Source of the DNA: Eucalyptus grandis | Taxonomy: Eukaryota > Streptophyta > Magnoliopsida > Myrtales > Myrtaceae | DNA: 64,000 nt | Direction: 5' to 3' | Assembly (NCBI RefSeq): GCF_016545825.1 | Contig: NC_052618.1 | Span: 16,877,561 to 16,941,560 of the forward strand | Part shown: one piece after another, positions 47,288 through 57,568 of the stretch | Position numbering within the stretch: the stretch's first letter is position 1 | Layout: the number at the start of each line of letters is the position of its first letter | Program-made: the position numbers and the translations under genes | Notes under the pieces: model-generated | What the model was told of the DNA's origin: nothing | The model's input: the letters and a program-made list of their open reading frames with translations, nothing else | Database searches by the model: none

Positions 47288-47782
47288 GTTGCTTTTCCTA
47301 ACCTGGAGAAATTAGAAATCTTTTCAATGGGTAACATCGAGATGATATGGGACAATCAAGTATATTTTCGACATCTGAAGACCCTCAATGTGTCGTTTTG
47401 TGATGGGTTATCCTATATTTTTACACCAACAATAGCTGGAAATTTGGAGGAGCTCACAAAGTTGAAGATAACTTATTGTAAAATGTTGACAGAAGTCATC
47501 ATTGATGAAGGAGGTGAAGAAGGGCATGTTGTGGCTTTCAAACAACTGATGTTTATGGAGCTTGAAGGGTTGACAAGGTTGAGATGCTTCAACTCAGGTG
47601 GATACACTTTGGTGTTCCCTCTCTTGGAGGATGTCATTGTGAATGGGTGTCTCAACATGAAGTTCTTCTCCAATGGACTAATAGAGGCACCAAAGCTAGA
47701 CAAAGTACAAGTAACTGAACGTAAAATGTGGTTTTGGAAGGGAAACCTCAACATCACCATCCAAAATATGTTTGAAGAAATG
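47288..47782 (+). CDS. NLR exon 6: LRR segment
   Basis: Acceptor ttcgcag/GTTGC; VAFPNLEKLEIFSMGNIEMI then LRRs (HLKTLNVSFCDGLSYIF, LTKLKITYCKMLTEVIIDE). 495 nt, fully open and phase 0 at both ends; ends FEEM with donor ATG/GTATGC. The FPNLEKLEI motif is typical of exon starts in this family. Confidence 0.88.
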
Positions 47783-47891
47783 GTATGCATGAGTTGCCAA
47801 ACCCTGTGCAATTGGATTATTTTGATCACCAATAGAGTAATTGCTTTTTACTAACTAGAATTTTTACATTTATTGATGCATTTTCTAACAG

Positions 47892-48610
47892 GCTACAATT
47901 GCTAGATTAAGGAAAATGCGGTTGTCTGAGTTCCCAAGCTGATTGGAAAATGGCATAGTGAACTTAATCCCATCAAGTCATCTTGGCGGTTAGAATCATT
48001 GATGGTGGATAAATGTCCATCATTTACTAATGCAATTTCATCCAGATTGATGCTTATTTTAAACAATATGCACACATTGCATGTTCGTGATTGTGAGTTG
48101 CTAGAAGAAATATTCGAACTTGAAGGGTTAGAAGGTGTGGAAAGGACTCAATTGCTACCTTCAAGGAGTGTGACTTTGGAGTTGGTCAATCTACCAAAGT
48201 TGAGGCGACTATGGAACAAAGATCTTCAAGAGGTGTTGCCCTACAATTTTCTAATTAATTTGACCCTTTATAAATGCAGCAACTTGAGACATGCTTTCTC
48301 TCCATGCATGGCTTGGTTCCTTGGCAATCTTGAAAGGATGGAAATAGAGGAGTGTGGTAAGATGGAAGGAGTGATTGCAGAGGAAGAAGGGCACGAAAGC
48401 ATATGGGAGATAATTCAATTCTCAAGTCTTTGGTGGATGAAGTTGAAATGCTTGCCCAATTTGACTAGTTTCCTCTCAGGGAAGAATCATATGCTGATAT
48501 GCCCTCAATTAGAAGATATGAGCATTGCCCACTGCCCCAAGATTAGAAGTCTGACTTGGCAATCTTTGATGGAAATTGACAATGGCACCCCTTCACTTTT
48601 CACTCCACAG
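47892..48610 (+). CDS. NLR exon 7: LRR segment
   Basis: Acceptor tttctaacag/GCTAC. ATIARLRKMRLSEFPS, then a one-base deletion at about 47939 gives an early TGA; the correct frame then runs from about 47941 through SLMVDKCPSFTNAIS, LHVRDCELLEEIFELEG, LERMEIEECGKMEGVIAEEE to LFTPQ/GTTAGT. 719 nt, 720 with the missing base. Confidence 0.88.
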
Positions 48611-48784
48611 GTTAGTCTTTCAAACAAATGCATTTTTACATTTCATATGGAACATATTCCCGCACGGTATGTGCCATGTGCAGACATTGGTAGATATGTA
48701 CAGATTCAAAATAATCTAATTATAAGTAAATTTCTGATAACTAGTAGAATGCCCTTGCTATGTACAGTTTTGTGTACATAATCT

Positions 48785-48837
48785 TTTAATATTTAGTACG
48801 AAGACCAAAAAAAAAAAAAAAAATTTAATCCTTAGTA
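48785..48837 (+). mobile_element. Ultra-short poly(A) insertion with 14-bp imperfect target duplication
   Basis: tttaatatttagta (48785-48798) and tttaatccttagta (48824-48837) flank cgaagacc plus A17. Two mismatches make this one less certain. Confidence 0.5.
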
Positions 48838-49549
48838 AGTATAACTATAATTTGTACATCTCCATATCTCTTTAGAAGTGTTACTTTTGTGTCTGCTCTA
48901 CGTAATACTTTAGAAGTGATTCGCAAGGTTCTTAAAAAGGCAGTCACAATAACCATATAAAAATATTTACCTGCAAATGCACTTCCAAATATCTTTTTTC
49001 AGGCTGAGATTCTAGTCAAGTGTCAACACCCACTTTTGGCAAGGAAGTAAACTGAAAACAAAGTGCAGACAATTGGAGAGAGAGTAGCCTTTTTAGTTGG
49101 AATGAACGGCAAACCTGAAAGTCCAAAACTTTGAGAAGGCGTTTTCTACATGGATAATAAATTAAAACAAACATACATTTTCAAAATTCAATTATTATTT
49201 TATTGATTCGACAGAATTTAGGAGAGGTTGCTGTCAAAGTAGAATCTTAAAGAATATACAAGTTCACACCATCGTCTAATTTTTTTAAGAATAAAAATCA
49301 ATTTTCCATTTATTTTGATTGAATTCAGTGAACACGGGCTAACAACTTTACCAAACTTTAATTTACATCACTTCTTAAAATGTAATTAACAACCCCCCCC
49401 GGTTCTCTTTTTGGTCTTTTTTGTTACGGATTCTATGTTTCAATTATTGTTCTCGTTTTCTGCTTGTCTTTCTCTTATTTCAATGTTTTTGCCAATTTTT
49501 TTGTTGTTATTTGTGAATTGAACGTTTCATCATAACATGCACACATTTA

Positions 49550-51432
49550 GGTAAAATTTCAAATAAGAGCATGAAGTGTCATCATTTTCTCAAATAAGGG
49601 GCTAAAGTAAATCTCGTTTCTAATAAGGACCTGAAATGCTATCATTTTCTCAAATAAGGGGCTGAAGTAAATCTCATTTCTAAATAAGGCCTGAAGTGCC
49701 ATGTTAGTTTCAAGAGGGCACTTAACCTCACCAGATGATCAAGGGCATTTCAATTATTATTTTTTTTGGGAAAATTCCAAATAAGGACCTGAAGTGAATC
49801 TATTTTCTCAAATAAGGACCCAAAGTGAACTTTGTGTCAAATAAGGACCCAAAGTGGACCTATTGTTTCAAATAAGGACTCGAAGTAAATTTTGTGTCAA
49901 ATAAGGACCTGAAATGATCAAGTTAATCTTTAATGAGGACCTTAGTTCATCGGCGACATTTTCCGGTGATTAAAATGGGGGCAATTTTGTCGGACTTTGT
50001 TATTGTAAAAAAAAAGGGGGGGAAATTCTAAATTAATTAAGTTTAGGTTATTCATTTAGATGTTTACGTTTCTTCTTTCCTCTCCTCCGTTGCTCCTCAA
50101 CCAAATCGCTGCCTGGTCATCGTTGTGACTTGATTCTCGTCGCTCCTTACCTTGCTCGACTAGCGGAGAATTTGGGTCTCCACAAACAAAGAAAGAAGCA
50201 TATGGTTTTCTTCTTGTTTTTAAATTCATGCCTCAACCAGCAGAGAATTTGGGTCTTCGATTTTGCGGAGGATGGGTACAAGGAATTAGGAGACCGTAGA
50301 AAACCTAGGGTTTTTTGTTTCTATCTTAAGATTAGTTAATTTTCCCTAGATTTTTTTTGGACAAAATTGCCCAAACTCTAGTCATCGCGAGCTATCAAGC
50401 AAGCTCGGGTCCTTATTTGGAATTGATTCAACCGCTTCAAGTCCTTATTTGAGACGATGGGTATACTTTAGGTCTTTATCGACACAAAATTCATTTCGGA
50501 TCCCTATTTGAGAAAATTGATCCACTTCGAGTTCTTATTTGGAATTTTCCTCTTTTTTTTTTTATAAAATTCTTTCCTTTTTTTTTTTTTGCCTTTTTTC
50601 TAATTTTTCTTTCCATTAAAAAGAAAAGAAAAAAAGTTAAATCTTAAAAGATAAAAAAAAAAAAAATAATAAGAGCCTAAAGTGGATCTTATTTGAAAAA
50701 AAGGGCTTGAAGTACCATATTAATCTAAAAAAGGGCCTAATCTCACCAGCTGATTGAGACCATTTCCATCATTTAATTTTTTTAATTTTCTTTCCATTTT
50801 TTCCTTTTTCTTTCTAAAAAAGACAAACCAAAACAAAATAAATAGGTGGAGGGCTAGCATCCCTCCCTTACTTGTAGTTGCTGCTACATCACTAGTGGGG
50901 CTTTGGCCATGGCCGACGAGATTGTCGATGCCTCAACAGCTAGAGGTGAAGGCTTGGTGGCCCTTGCTAGACCCGGGAGAGGGCTGCCACCCTCTCCTAG
51001 ATTTGCACAAGGGTTGTCGACCCCCTTGCTTAGGATTGGGGGAGGGTCATGGCCTTAACCAAGGTATCGGCAACCCCACTAGCCATGATCGACGATCCAC
51101 TGGTGATGAGCTAACGGCCATAGGCAGGGGAGGCTACCAACCCTCCGCCTATATTAGTTTTAAAATTTTAGCCTTTATTTTCCTTTTTCAATTTGTCTTT
51201 TTTAGAAAGAAAAAGAAAGAAAGAAAGAACATTAAAAATTAAATGACTAAATGATAGAAATACCCTTGATCAACTAGTGAGGTTAGGCCCTTCTTTGAGA
51301 GGAACATGGCATTTCAAATCTCTTATTTGAGAAATTGATGTCACTTCATGTTCTTATTTGAAATAAGATTCACTTTGGACCCTTATTTAAGAAAACAATA
51401 ATACTTCAAACCTTTATTTGGAATTCTCCCAC
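49550..51432. mobile_element. Nested inverted-repeat elements in the NLR intron
   Basis: Outer arms: 49550-49760 (caaataagagcatgaagtgt ... tcaccagatgatcaagggca) and inverted 51262-51432. Inside, a second element has arms 49771-49925 and inverted 50395-50548 (ttccaaataaggacctgaag / tcgagttcttatttggaatt). A further left-arm copy is at 50657-50765. The GC-rich core (50900-51130) is of the ccatggccgacgag type seen elsewhere. ORFs here (50130-50339, 50754-51242) are incidental. Confidence 0.65.
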
Positions 51433-52373
51433 ACATTAATTTAATCGTTAATCATCGGAGTCATAACTAATTATGCATATACTTCTAATGTTATTTATTT
51501 GTCATACATGAGCTGTCCTATAAGAATATGTATCCCCCACGTCGTTAGGATATTTCAAAAAGTCATCCTAATACTCAATTTATATTACTAAAAGATTTAG
51601 GAAAGTATGAAAATAATAATCACATTTTTTGGTCATGATAAGTCGTAATAGAGTTAATTAAAGTTATTTGACAAATATAAGCTATCATGTAATAATAGAT
51701 ATCTCCTTATAATTAAAATATTTCAAAAACTCATCACAATTCTCAGTTTTGATTATTAATAGATTCAGGGAAGTGAGGAAATAGTCATTCTATTTTTTGG
51801 TAAAGACAAGTCGTAAGTGCGTTTATTTTATCGTAACCAAATAAAAAATGTCAATTCTCGCTTCTCAGTGGACAAGTCAAAAGAGGTCATAACATGGTTG
51901 ATTTTCTCCAAACAAACATAATGTTGTTGTGGGATCATCTGATTGAGGCAGATATCTTGGTAGACAGTCCGATTCTTGTATGCCAAACTTGTCTTTTTCC
52001 ATGGTTCGTGGACTAGGGCAGTGTGGAAATATGCATTTGGCAATTGTGGTGAGGTTCTAGCATGTCATAATTTCATTAGTTTCATCTTAACGAAATGAAA
52101 ATTTCATGCAAACATTCATATCATGTGAAATTTAGGAAATTGCAAAAGTATGAGGTCGTAATTGTGTTCTTTGTGTCATAATTCGCTAAAAAAAATTGTA
52201 CTATCTTTTTAATGCACAAATTTTAACAAGTGGTAAGCAAATAAGGTAATTGATTTTGTCATGCCGCATTTTATGCTTGCTGCAATGCAATATACTTGAC
52301 CATAAACATTAGTTAACTGAAAATAAAGCATCAATTGGCCCCTCCCTATTTGTGTCATGAACAAGCTCTTGAG

Positions 52374-52418
52374 TTCTCATGATTTAATTCACCCAAAAAA
52401 AAAAAATTCTCATGATTT
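52374..52418 (+). mobile_element. Ultra-short poly(A) insertion with 12-bp target duplication
   Basis: ttctcatgattt at 52374-52385 and 52407-52418 flank aattcaccc plus A12. Same architecture as 47143-47203. Confidence 0.65.
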
Positions 52419-52506
52419 GTGAGAGTTAGGGAAGTTTGGAAATTCCTTCTATGAGGTCATAATTCAATATAGTCACATTCATCATGTCATTTTTTTAATA
52501 TGGCAG

Positions 52507-52991
52507 GTAAAATTTCCTTTCCTTAAGTCGATGGCTCTCTCCCACATGGACAATTTAAGAAAAATATGGACTGACAATCCTCCAGAAACTCTCACTTGTG
52601 AAACTTTAAGGGAAGTACATGTTCAAAAATGTAAGAGCCTTGAAAATCTATTTCCACATTGGTTGGCAACAAGTCTTGATGAACTTCACAAACTTCTAGT
52701 GGAGTCTTGTGGGATCGAGGAAATAGTTGCTGGTGGAGATAACACTCCACACTCCACTGTTGCTCAAGTTCTTTTCCCCAAATTGACCTCTTTGATGTTA
52801 CATGATATGCCACAACTCAAAAACTTTTGCCCTAACTATCCCACTTTGAATTGGCCATCCTTACAAGAATCACAAGTGACTCACTGTGACAGATTGAATA
52901 TGTCGTCCTTTGCGGCACCCATGAACAAGTGGACTTGGAGAGACATGAACAGGACCTTTTAGATCGAGAAGAACACTGTTCATTTGAGAGG
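52507..52991 (+). CDS. NLR exon 8: LRR segment
   Basis: Acceptor atggcag/GTAAAA; VKFPFLKSMALSHMDNLRKI, then LREVHVQKCKSLENLFPHWL, LHKLLVESCGIEEIVAGGD, LTSLMLHDMPQLKNFCPN. Near the end a one-base deletion (about 52943) produces a TGA-free shift that meets TAG in the wrong frame; the other frame continues with a DREEHCSFER-type linker to the donor AGG/GTATGA. 485 nt, 486 with the missing base. Confidence 0.87.
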
Positions 52992-53968
52992 GTATGACTG
53001 CAATGGCTCTTCTTTAGTATCTATCTATAATGCATTCTCTAATCTCATATCCACCGTATGGTCATGGCATTGCCTATTAGTTTGTCAACTATATAAGATA
53101 CTTTTAATTTCTTAAGTGTACTTTTTGTTTGTGGACACCCATAAAACATTCAATCACCTAAAATTACAAAAAGAATAATAATAATAATTACAAACTGTTG
53201 TTTACAACATACGATATTCCTAAGACATGTTGCTCCTTGCAGAAGTCAATAAGGACTTGACATGTGGTCATCTCCATTGTTGACATGTCTAACCATTGAA
53301 CTTTTCTTTTCTTTTGTATCTTCTACAGACTCTAAAAACATAAATTTAAACAGTTTTATTTTCCTTTTTCCTAAAAAGAAAAAGAACAAGAAACAGGAAC
53401 CTTAATTCACAATATTCTAATTTTTTCTTTCACCACCCATTATATCTCTTATCCACTGCATAGTCACGTGATGATACCATAGAAAATCTGAAACCCCTTA
53501 CCCGTCAATTCGTCTACAACATAGATATTTCTAATATCTTAAGCACATTTTTTTTGGAGACCCCCATATATTTTAGTGACTATGAGTGGATCTTCTTACA
53601 CAAAATTTCAAAGAATTATATCTTTTTCGCTGAGAACATAAAATCTTTCTAATAAAAGATGAATTTGGTGAGCTAGGTGGTTTTGAATGTAGATTCACTC
53701 TACCAACCTAACAGTACTAACCTCTACTTAAAAATTTATCTTCAGATCTTCAATATGAATGGTTGTAGTGGAGCATTTGATGACAGTTGTATTTTATAGC
53801 ATAACTTTACAAGCTTGAGACTTGTATGCAGGGCTCTTAAGATCTCATGAATCGTAACAAGATGGCTACTGTGCGAATCATTTGACTTAGGTTTACCTTT
53901 TATAACACATGATTTATTGCCTAACATTTGCTGAATTTACTTCTCTCATTGTATTGACAATTTGACAG
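52992..53968 (+). other. NLR intron 8, nothing recognised
   Basis: AT-rich intron with microsatellite-like ATA runs (near 53173). The minus ORF 53742-53927 is not supported. Confidence 0.5.
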
Positions 53969-54798
53969 GACTTTCCCAACTTAGAGAGACTTTTATTAGT
54001 CAATAAGGATATTCAGATGATACAAGATGGAAAATTTCCTGATGACATCTTTGGCAAGCCAAAAGCACTAACATTTGCATGCTTTCATGATGAAAATGCC
54101 GTCTTTCCTCCCAAATTCGTCCTAGAGAGATTTCAAAATTTAAAAAGTCTTGAGGTCTTCTGTAGTTCATTTGAAGACATATTCCCTAATGAAGGATTTG
54201 TTGACAAGGGAAGACATCCAGGACTTGAAAACTTAAGAGAGCTTAAGTTAAGCAAGCTACACAACCTTAAGTGTGTGTGGAGAGAAGACTATTTAGTGGC
54301 AAAAATTCTTCAGAGTATTGAAACATTTGAGTTTTGGGATTGTCCTGGTTTGACAACATTATTTCCAGCCGTGACAGACTTCCAAAATTTGACTAAGTTA
54401 GTGGTGAAGAATTGTTCTGGATTGGTACATCTAGTGACATTTTCAGCGGTCACAAATTTAGTACATCTCACTGATATGACTATAATTGGATGTGAAAGAA
54501 TGAATGATGTAGTGGCAAATGATGGAAATGGAGAAGGAAAAGTGATTTCTTTTGGTAAGCTAGAAAGATTGACACTCCTATTTTTGCAAAGCCTTGTATG
54601 CTTCTCCTCCACCACAGGTTGCATCTTTAGGTTTCCATCCTTGGATATAATTGAAGTAGAAGAGTGTCCAAAATGAAGATATTTTCTAAGGGTATGCTAA
54701 ACACACCAGAACTACGTTATGCGAGCTTGTTCAGATGTGCTTGGGACATGAGGTTGGAGGGTGATCTCAATATGGCCATACAAAAGTTATCAGCATGA
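53969..54798 (+). CDS. NLR exon 9: C-terminal LRR segment
   Basis: Acceptor tttgacag/GACTTT; DFPNLERLLLVNKDIQMIQD, then NLKSLEVFCSSFEDIFPNEG, LRELKLSKLHNLKCVWRED, FEFWDCPGLTTLFP, NLTKLVVKNCSGLVHLV, SLDIIEVEECPK. A one-base deletion in an A run (about 54670-54673) shifts the frame; the natural end then reads ...DLNMAIQKLSA and stops at TGA 54796-54798. Confidence 0.87.
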
Positions 54799-55700
54799 AC
54801 AATTGCATATAAACTTCGTAAGATCCAGTTAATTTGGTCCTCATCAATTTTCCTTTCACTTGCCTCTGCTTCCCAAATTGTCCGACATTGGAAGTGCATA
54901 AGTTCTAAAGTTTTCATCTTTTCAGCTTGTCCAGTCGCTGATAAATGGGGAGGGCAGGTGCTGCGAATGGTACTGGGATCTCGCAGTTAACTGGGGCACA
55001 GTTAAAGCTTGGAATGAAGAAGATTCTATTTCCAATTTCCCATTTTCTTACCAATAACATCACAGTTTTGAAAAGGCTGATGAGCGATGAGAACTTGAGT
55101 GGACAAGGAAGTCTATTTTTTTTTAACGAAAGAATATTAGGAAACCAAGTTCCAAATGTGGATGCTATAAAAAGGGGTAGATTGTCACTTAAAGAAGATT
55201 TGGATTAGTCATGTAGGTCTTGGAAACAGACACTTCCATAAATTATTACATTAAATTTGCACTAAGTTATTGTTCTTTTAATATGGTAAAAAAATGGTTC
55301 GTATTGGCTAATAAATTGATAAGAATTAAGCAAATGAATAAAGGACTACTGACACGATAACAAGATTGCTAATAGATTCATCATTAACATGCCAATAAAG
55401 CAAATCCTCGAATGCCATTGGGGTGAGAATGTCTAGTTTTAGGTATGGAGATCAAGTGAGAAGAATTAGAGCAAGATGGATAAAAAGAAGAAGCAGCAAA
55501 TCCTCAAACATATGACCAAAGAAAATAGTAAACTGGTTTCTTATAATTTACCACCTAAGCATGACTGCCTAAGAGTACACCCTCCTCATCTCCTTTCCAA
55601 ATGAAGAATTTTTGTTTCATTTTTTTTCAATCTTCTTTTTCAATTTTGATTTTTGTTTCTCATTGCATCTGTCTTCTCATCTTGACCGTGATTTTTTGAC
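54799..55700 (+). other. NLR 3' region, possible 3'-UTR intron
   Basis: cttc/GTAAGATCC near 54818 and ttttcag/CTTGTCC near 54928 could delimit an intron in the 3' UTR. The ORF 54945-55208 is not recognised. Nothing further to 55700. Confidence 0.35.
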
Positions 55701-56213
55701 TTTTAATGAGAAAATTACCAAAAAAATCTTAAAGCTATTGTAATTGTGTCAATTAATCATAAATTTATTTTTTGACCAATTGAGTCATAAACCTTTATGA
55801 ACCCCATTTTTGGTCCAAAATTGGCCAACTGGCAATAATTTTTTAATAATATTTTAATTTTTGTATTATTTTATTAATTTGTATCTTTTTTTTTTCCTTT
55901 TTTCTCCTCCCTCCTCCTCTTTCTTCCTTTGGCATTGGTTGAGGGCGATCTCGTCTAGCTAGCTTTGATGAGAAGGCCTTGCTGTCACTAGTTACTATCA
56001 TTGGGTTTGGCAAGGCGAGCCATTGGTGAGGTGAGCCCTTGCCAACTTCGACAAGGATGCCTCACCTCCTAGTTACTAGTGGTTGGGTGAGCCCCCATTG
56101 CCTCGCACCCCTAATGATAGTGAGGACAATGAGGGGAGTCCTTGCCCAATGACAGCAAGGCGAGCCCTCACTAGATCCGGTGGGGCTCACCATGCTAGTG
56201 GCTGGTCATGTAA
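55701..56213. mobile_element. Half of a GC-core foldback element
   Basis: Starts around aaattaccaaaaaaatctta with ttgtgtcaattaatc and tttgaccaattgagtc motifs, then a pyrimidine tract and a GC-rich core (55930-56213; ggcaaggcgagccattggtg, aaggcgagccctcac). Cut off at 56213 by the next element. Confidence 0.5.
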
Positions 56214-57568
56214 CATCCTTGATTTTGACTATTATTTTGGTCCAAACTGAGAGGCTAAGCTAGATAAGCCTTGGACTAGTCAAACTTTCTTGAAAAAACA
56301 AGTGTAAACAAATGTGAACAAATGTGAACGCATTAAATGATGAGTGGAAAATGGTGTCCCTATAGCCTAGGCCTAATCATACCCTAAATACCTAAGTGTG
56401 AAATATGGACTTTGGAGCCTACAAAGAAAGGACCATACCCCCAAGAGGAAAAGAGAGAAAAGCCAAGTCAAGTTCAAACTTTGAACTCAAGATAAGTTCA
56501 CATTAATATCTCTTAGAATTTAGCCATTCAAGGAGCAAGATGAAGTGTTCAAGCTAACTTAGGACATAGTTGGAAACTTGAAGGATAATGATGTCCAAAA
56601 ATTAATGCTTCTTTACCAAGTAGAGCCACCTCTCCCCCATAAACTTGCTGCCTTGAGTTCCATAGGTTTTTGACTTCCCAGTTTTTCGAAACTGCTGGAC
56701 CTTTCCTACTTTCAATTTTATAGAGCTCTTTTTACTTTGAATTTGGAAAAACTTCCTTCATGAAAGTTGTTCAAAACATCTTAATTTATAACATATTTAA
56801 GTTTCATATTTTTCTGAGGTAAAATGATTGAGACGAAGGCCCAAGCAATTACAGTATAGAACATGTTAAGTATAGTGAAAACTGTAACCAAGTTGCTTTC
56901 TCGAATTTTTATAATATTTTTCCTTTTGAATTTGGACATTCTTCCTATAAATTTTTAAATGACATTCATATTTACAATTTATTAAAATTTCAAAGAGTTT
57001 TGTGAAGATTTGGATTTTGAAATGAGTCTTTTTGAACCATTGAATCTGCTCGACGGACGAATTTTTGGGTTGTGTTCAATAATTTGTTTCTCTTTCCACA
57101 GAACGAATTTGGCTTGGATTTCTTCATAATTTTTTTTTCTAAGGTATTCTCTACAACATATTAAAGTTTTATAATTTTTTGAGCTCATTTGATAAGGTAA
57201 TGGTATTGATTTTGAAAATTGCTTAAAACTATTTTCGCCTTAGAATGGGAGAACCACACATTCAACTTGGAGGAGAAGGGGGCTGCATGTTTAACTTGAG
57301 GAGGAAACCAATCTAAAGTCTTATCGGCTTGAAGATAAGAATGCATTAAATGCTTTTGAAGGCTAACTAATTAATAAACTTAATGAGTCACATGTTTGTG
57401 GTTTTTGGAAAATAAGTTGTCCAAAGTGAAGTTTCTTGATGACCACATCTTAGTAACTTATGTAGGAAGGATTCTAGGAGAATGGAAGGTGCCTTATGTC
57501 TCTAGAACATTTTCATTTCTTATGTGGCAAGATTTTGGCTTAATGAGCAAGGAAATGTATGAAACATA
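56214..57568 (+). mobile_element. LTR-like fragment, plus orientation
   Basis: Opens TGTAACATCCTTGATTTTGA, the style of long gypsy LTR starts, and abuts another LTR at 57569. No coding sequence. End and partner not found. Confidence 0.4.

Larger units (their letters stand above)
31383..54798 (+). pseudogene. CC-NBS-LRR resistance gene (RPS2/At4g27190-like), whole locus, frame-disrupted as read
   Basis: Nine exons over 23.4 kb: 31383-34210, 38501-39088, 39187-39251, 43016-43602, 43706-43770, 47288-47782, 47892-48610, 52507-52991, 53969-54798, all with GT-AG borders. Product would be an intracellular immune receptor of ~2,200 residues: coiled coil, nucleotide-binding switch, very long LRR. As read there are two TGA codons in exon 1 and seven one-base deletions (about 32417, 38789, 43373, 43462, 47939, 52943, 54673). 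Adding one base per deletion gives exon lengths of 2829, 589, 65, 589, 65, 495, 720, 486 and 831, which fit together in phase (1 at exons 2/3 and 4/5, 0 elsewhere). So the model is sound and the lesions are recent or artefactual. Confidence 0.85.

Noticed and set aside
49393..49400. Homopolymer C run as a possible assembly join
   Set aside because: No other sign of a gap or discontinuity around it.
50754..51242. 162-codon plus ORF in NLR intron 7
   Set aside because: Covers the pyrimidine tract and GC-rich core of a foldback element.
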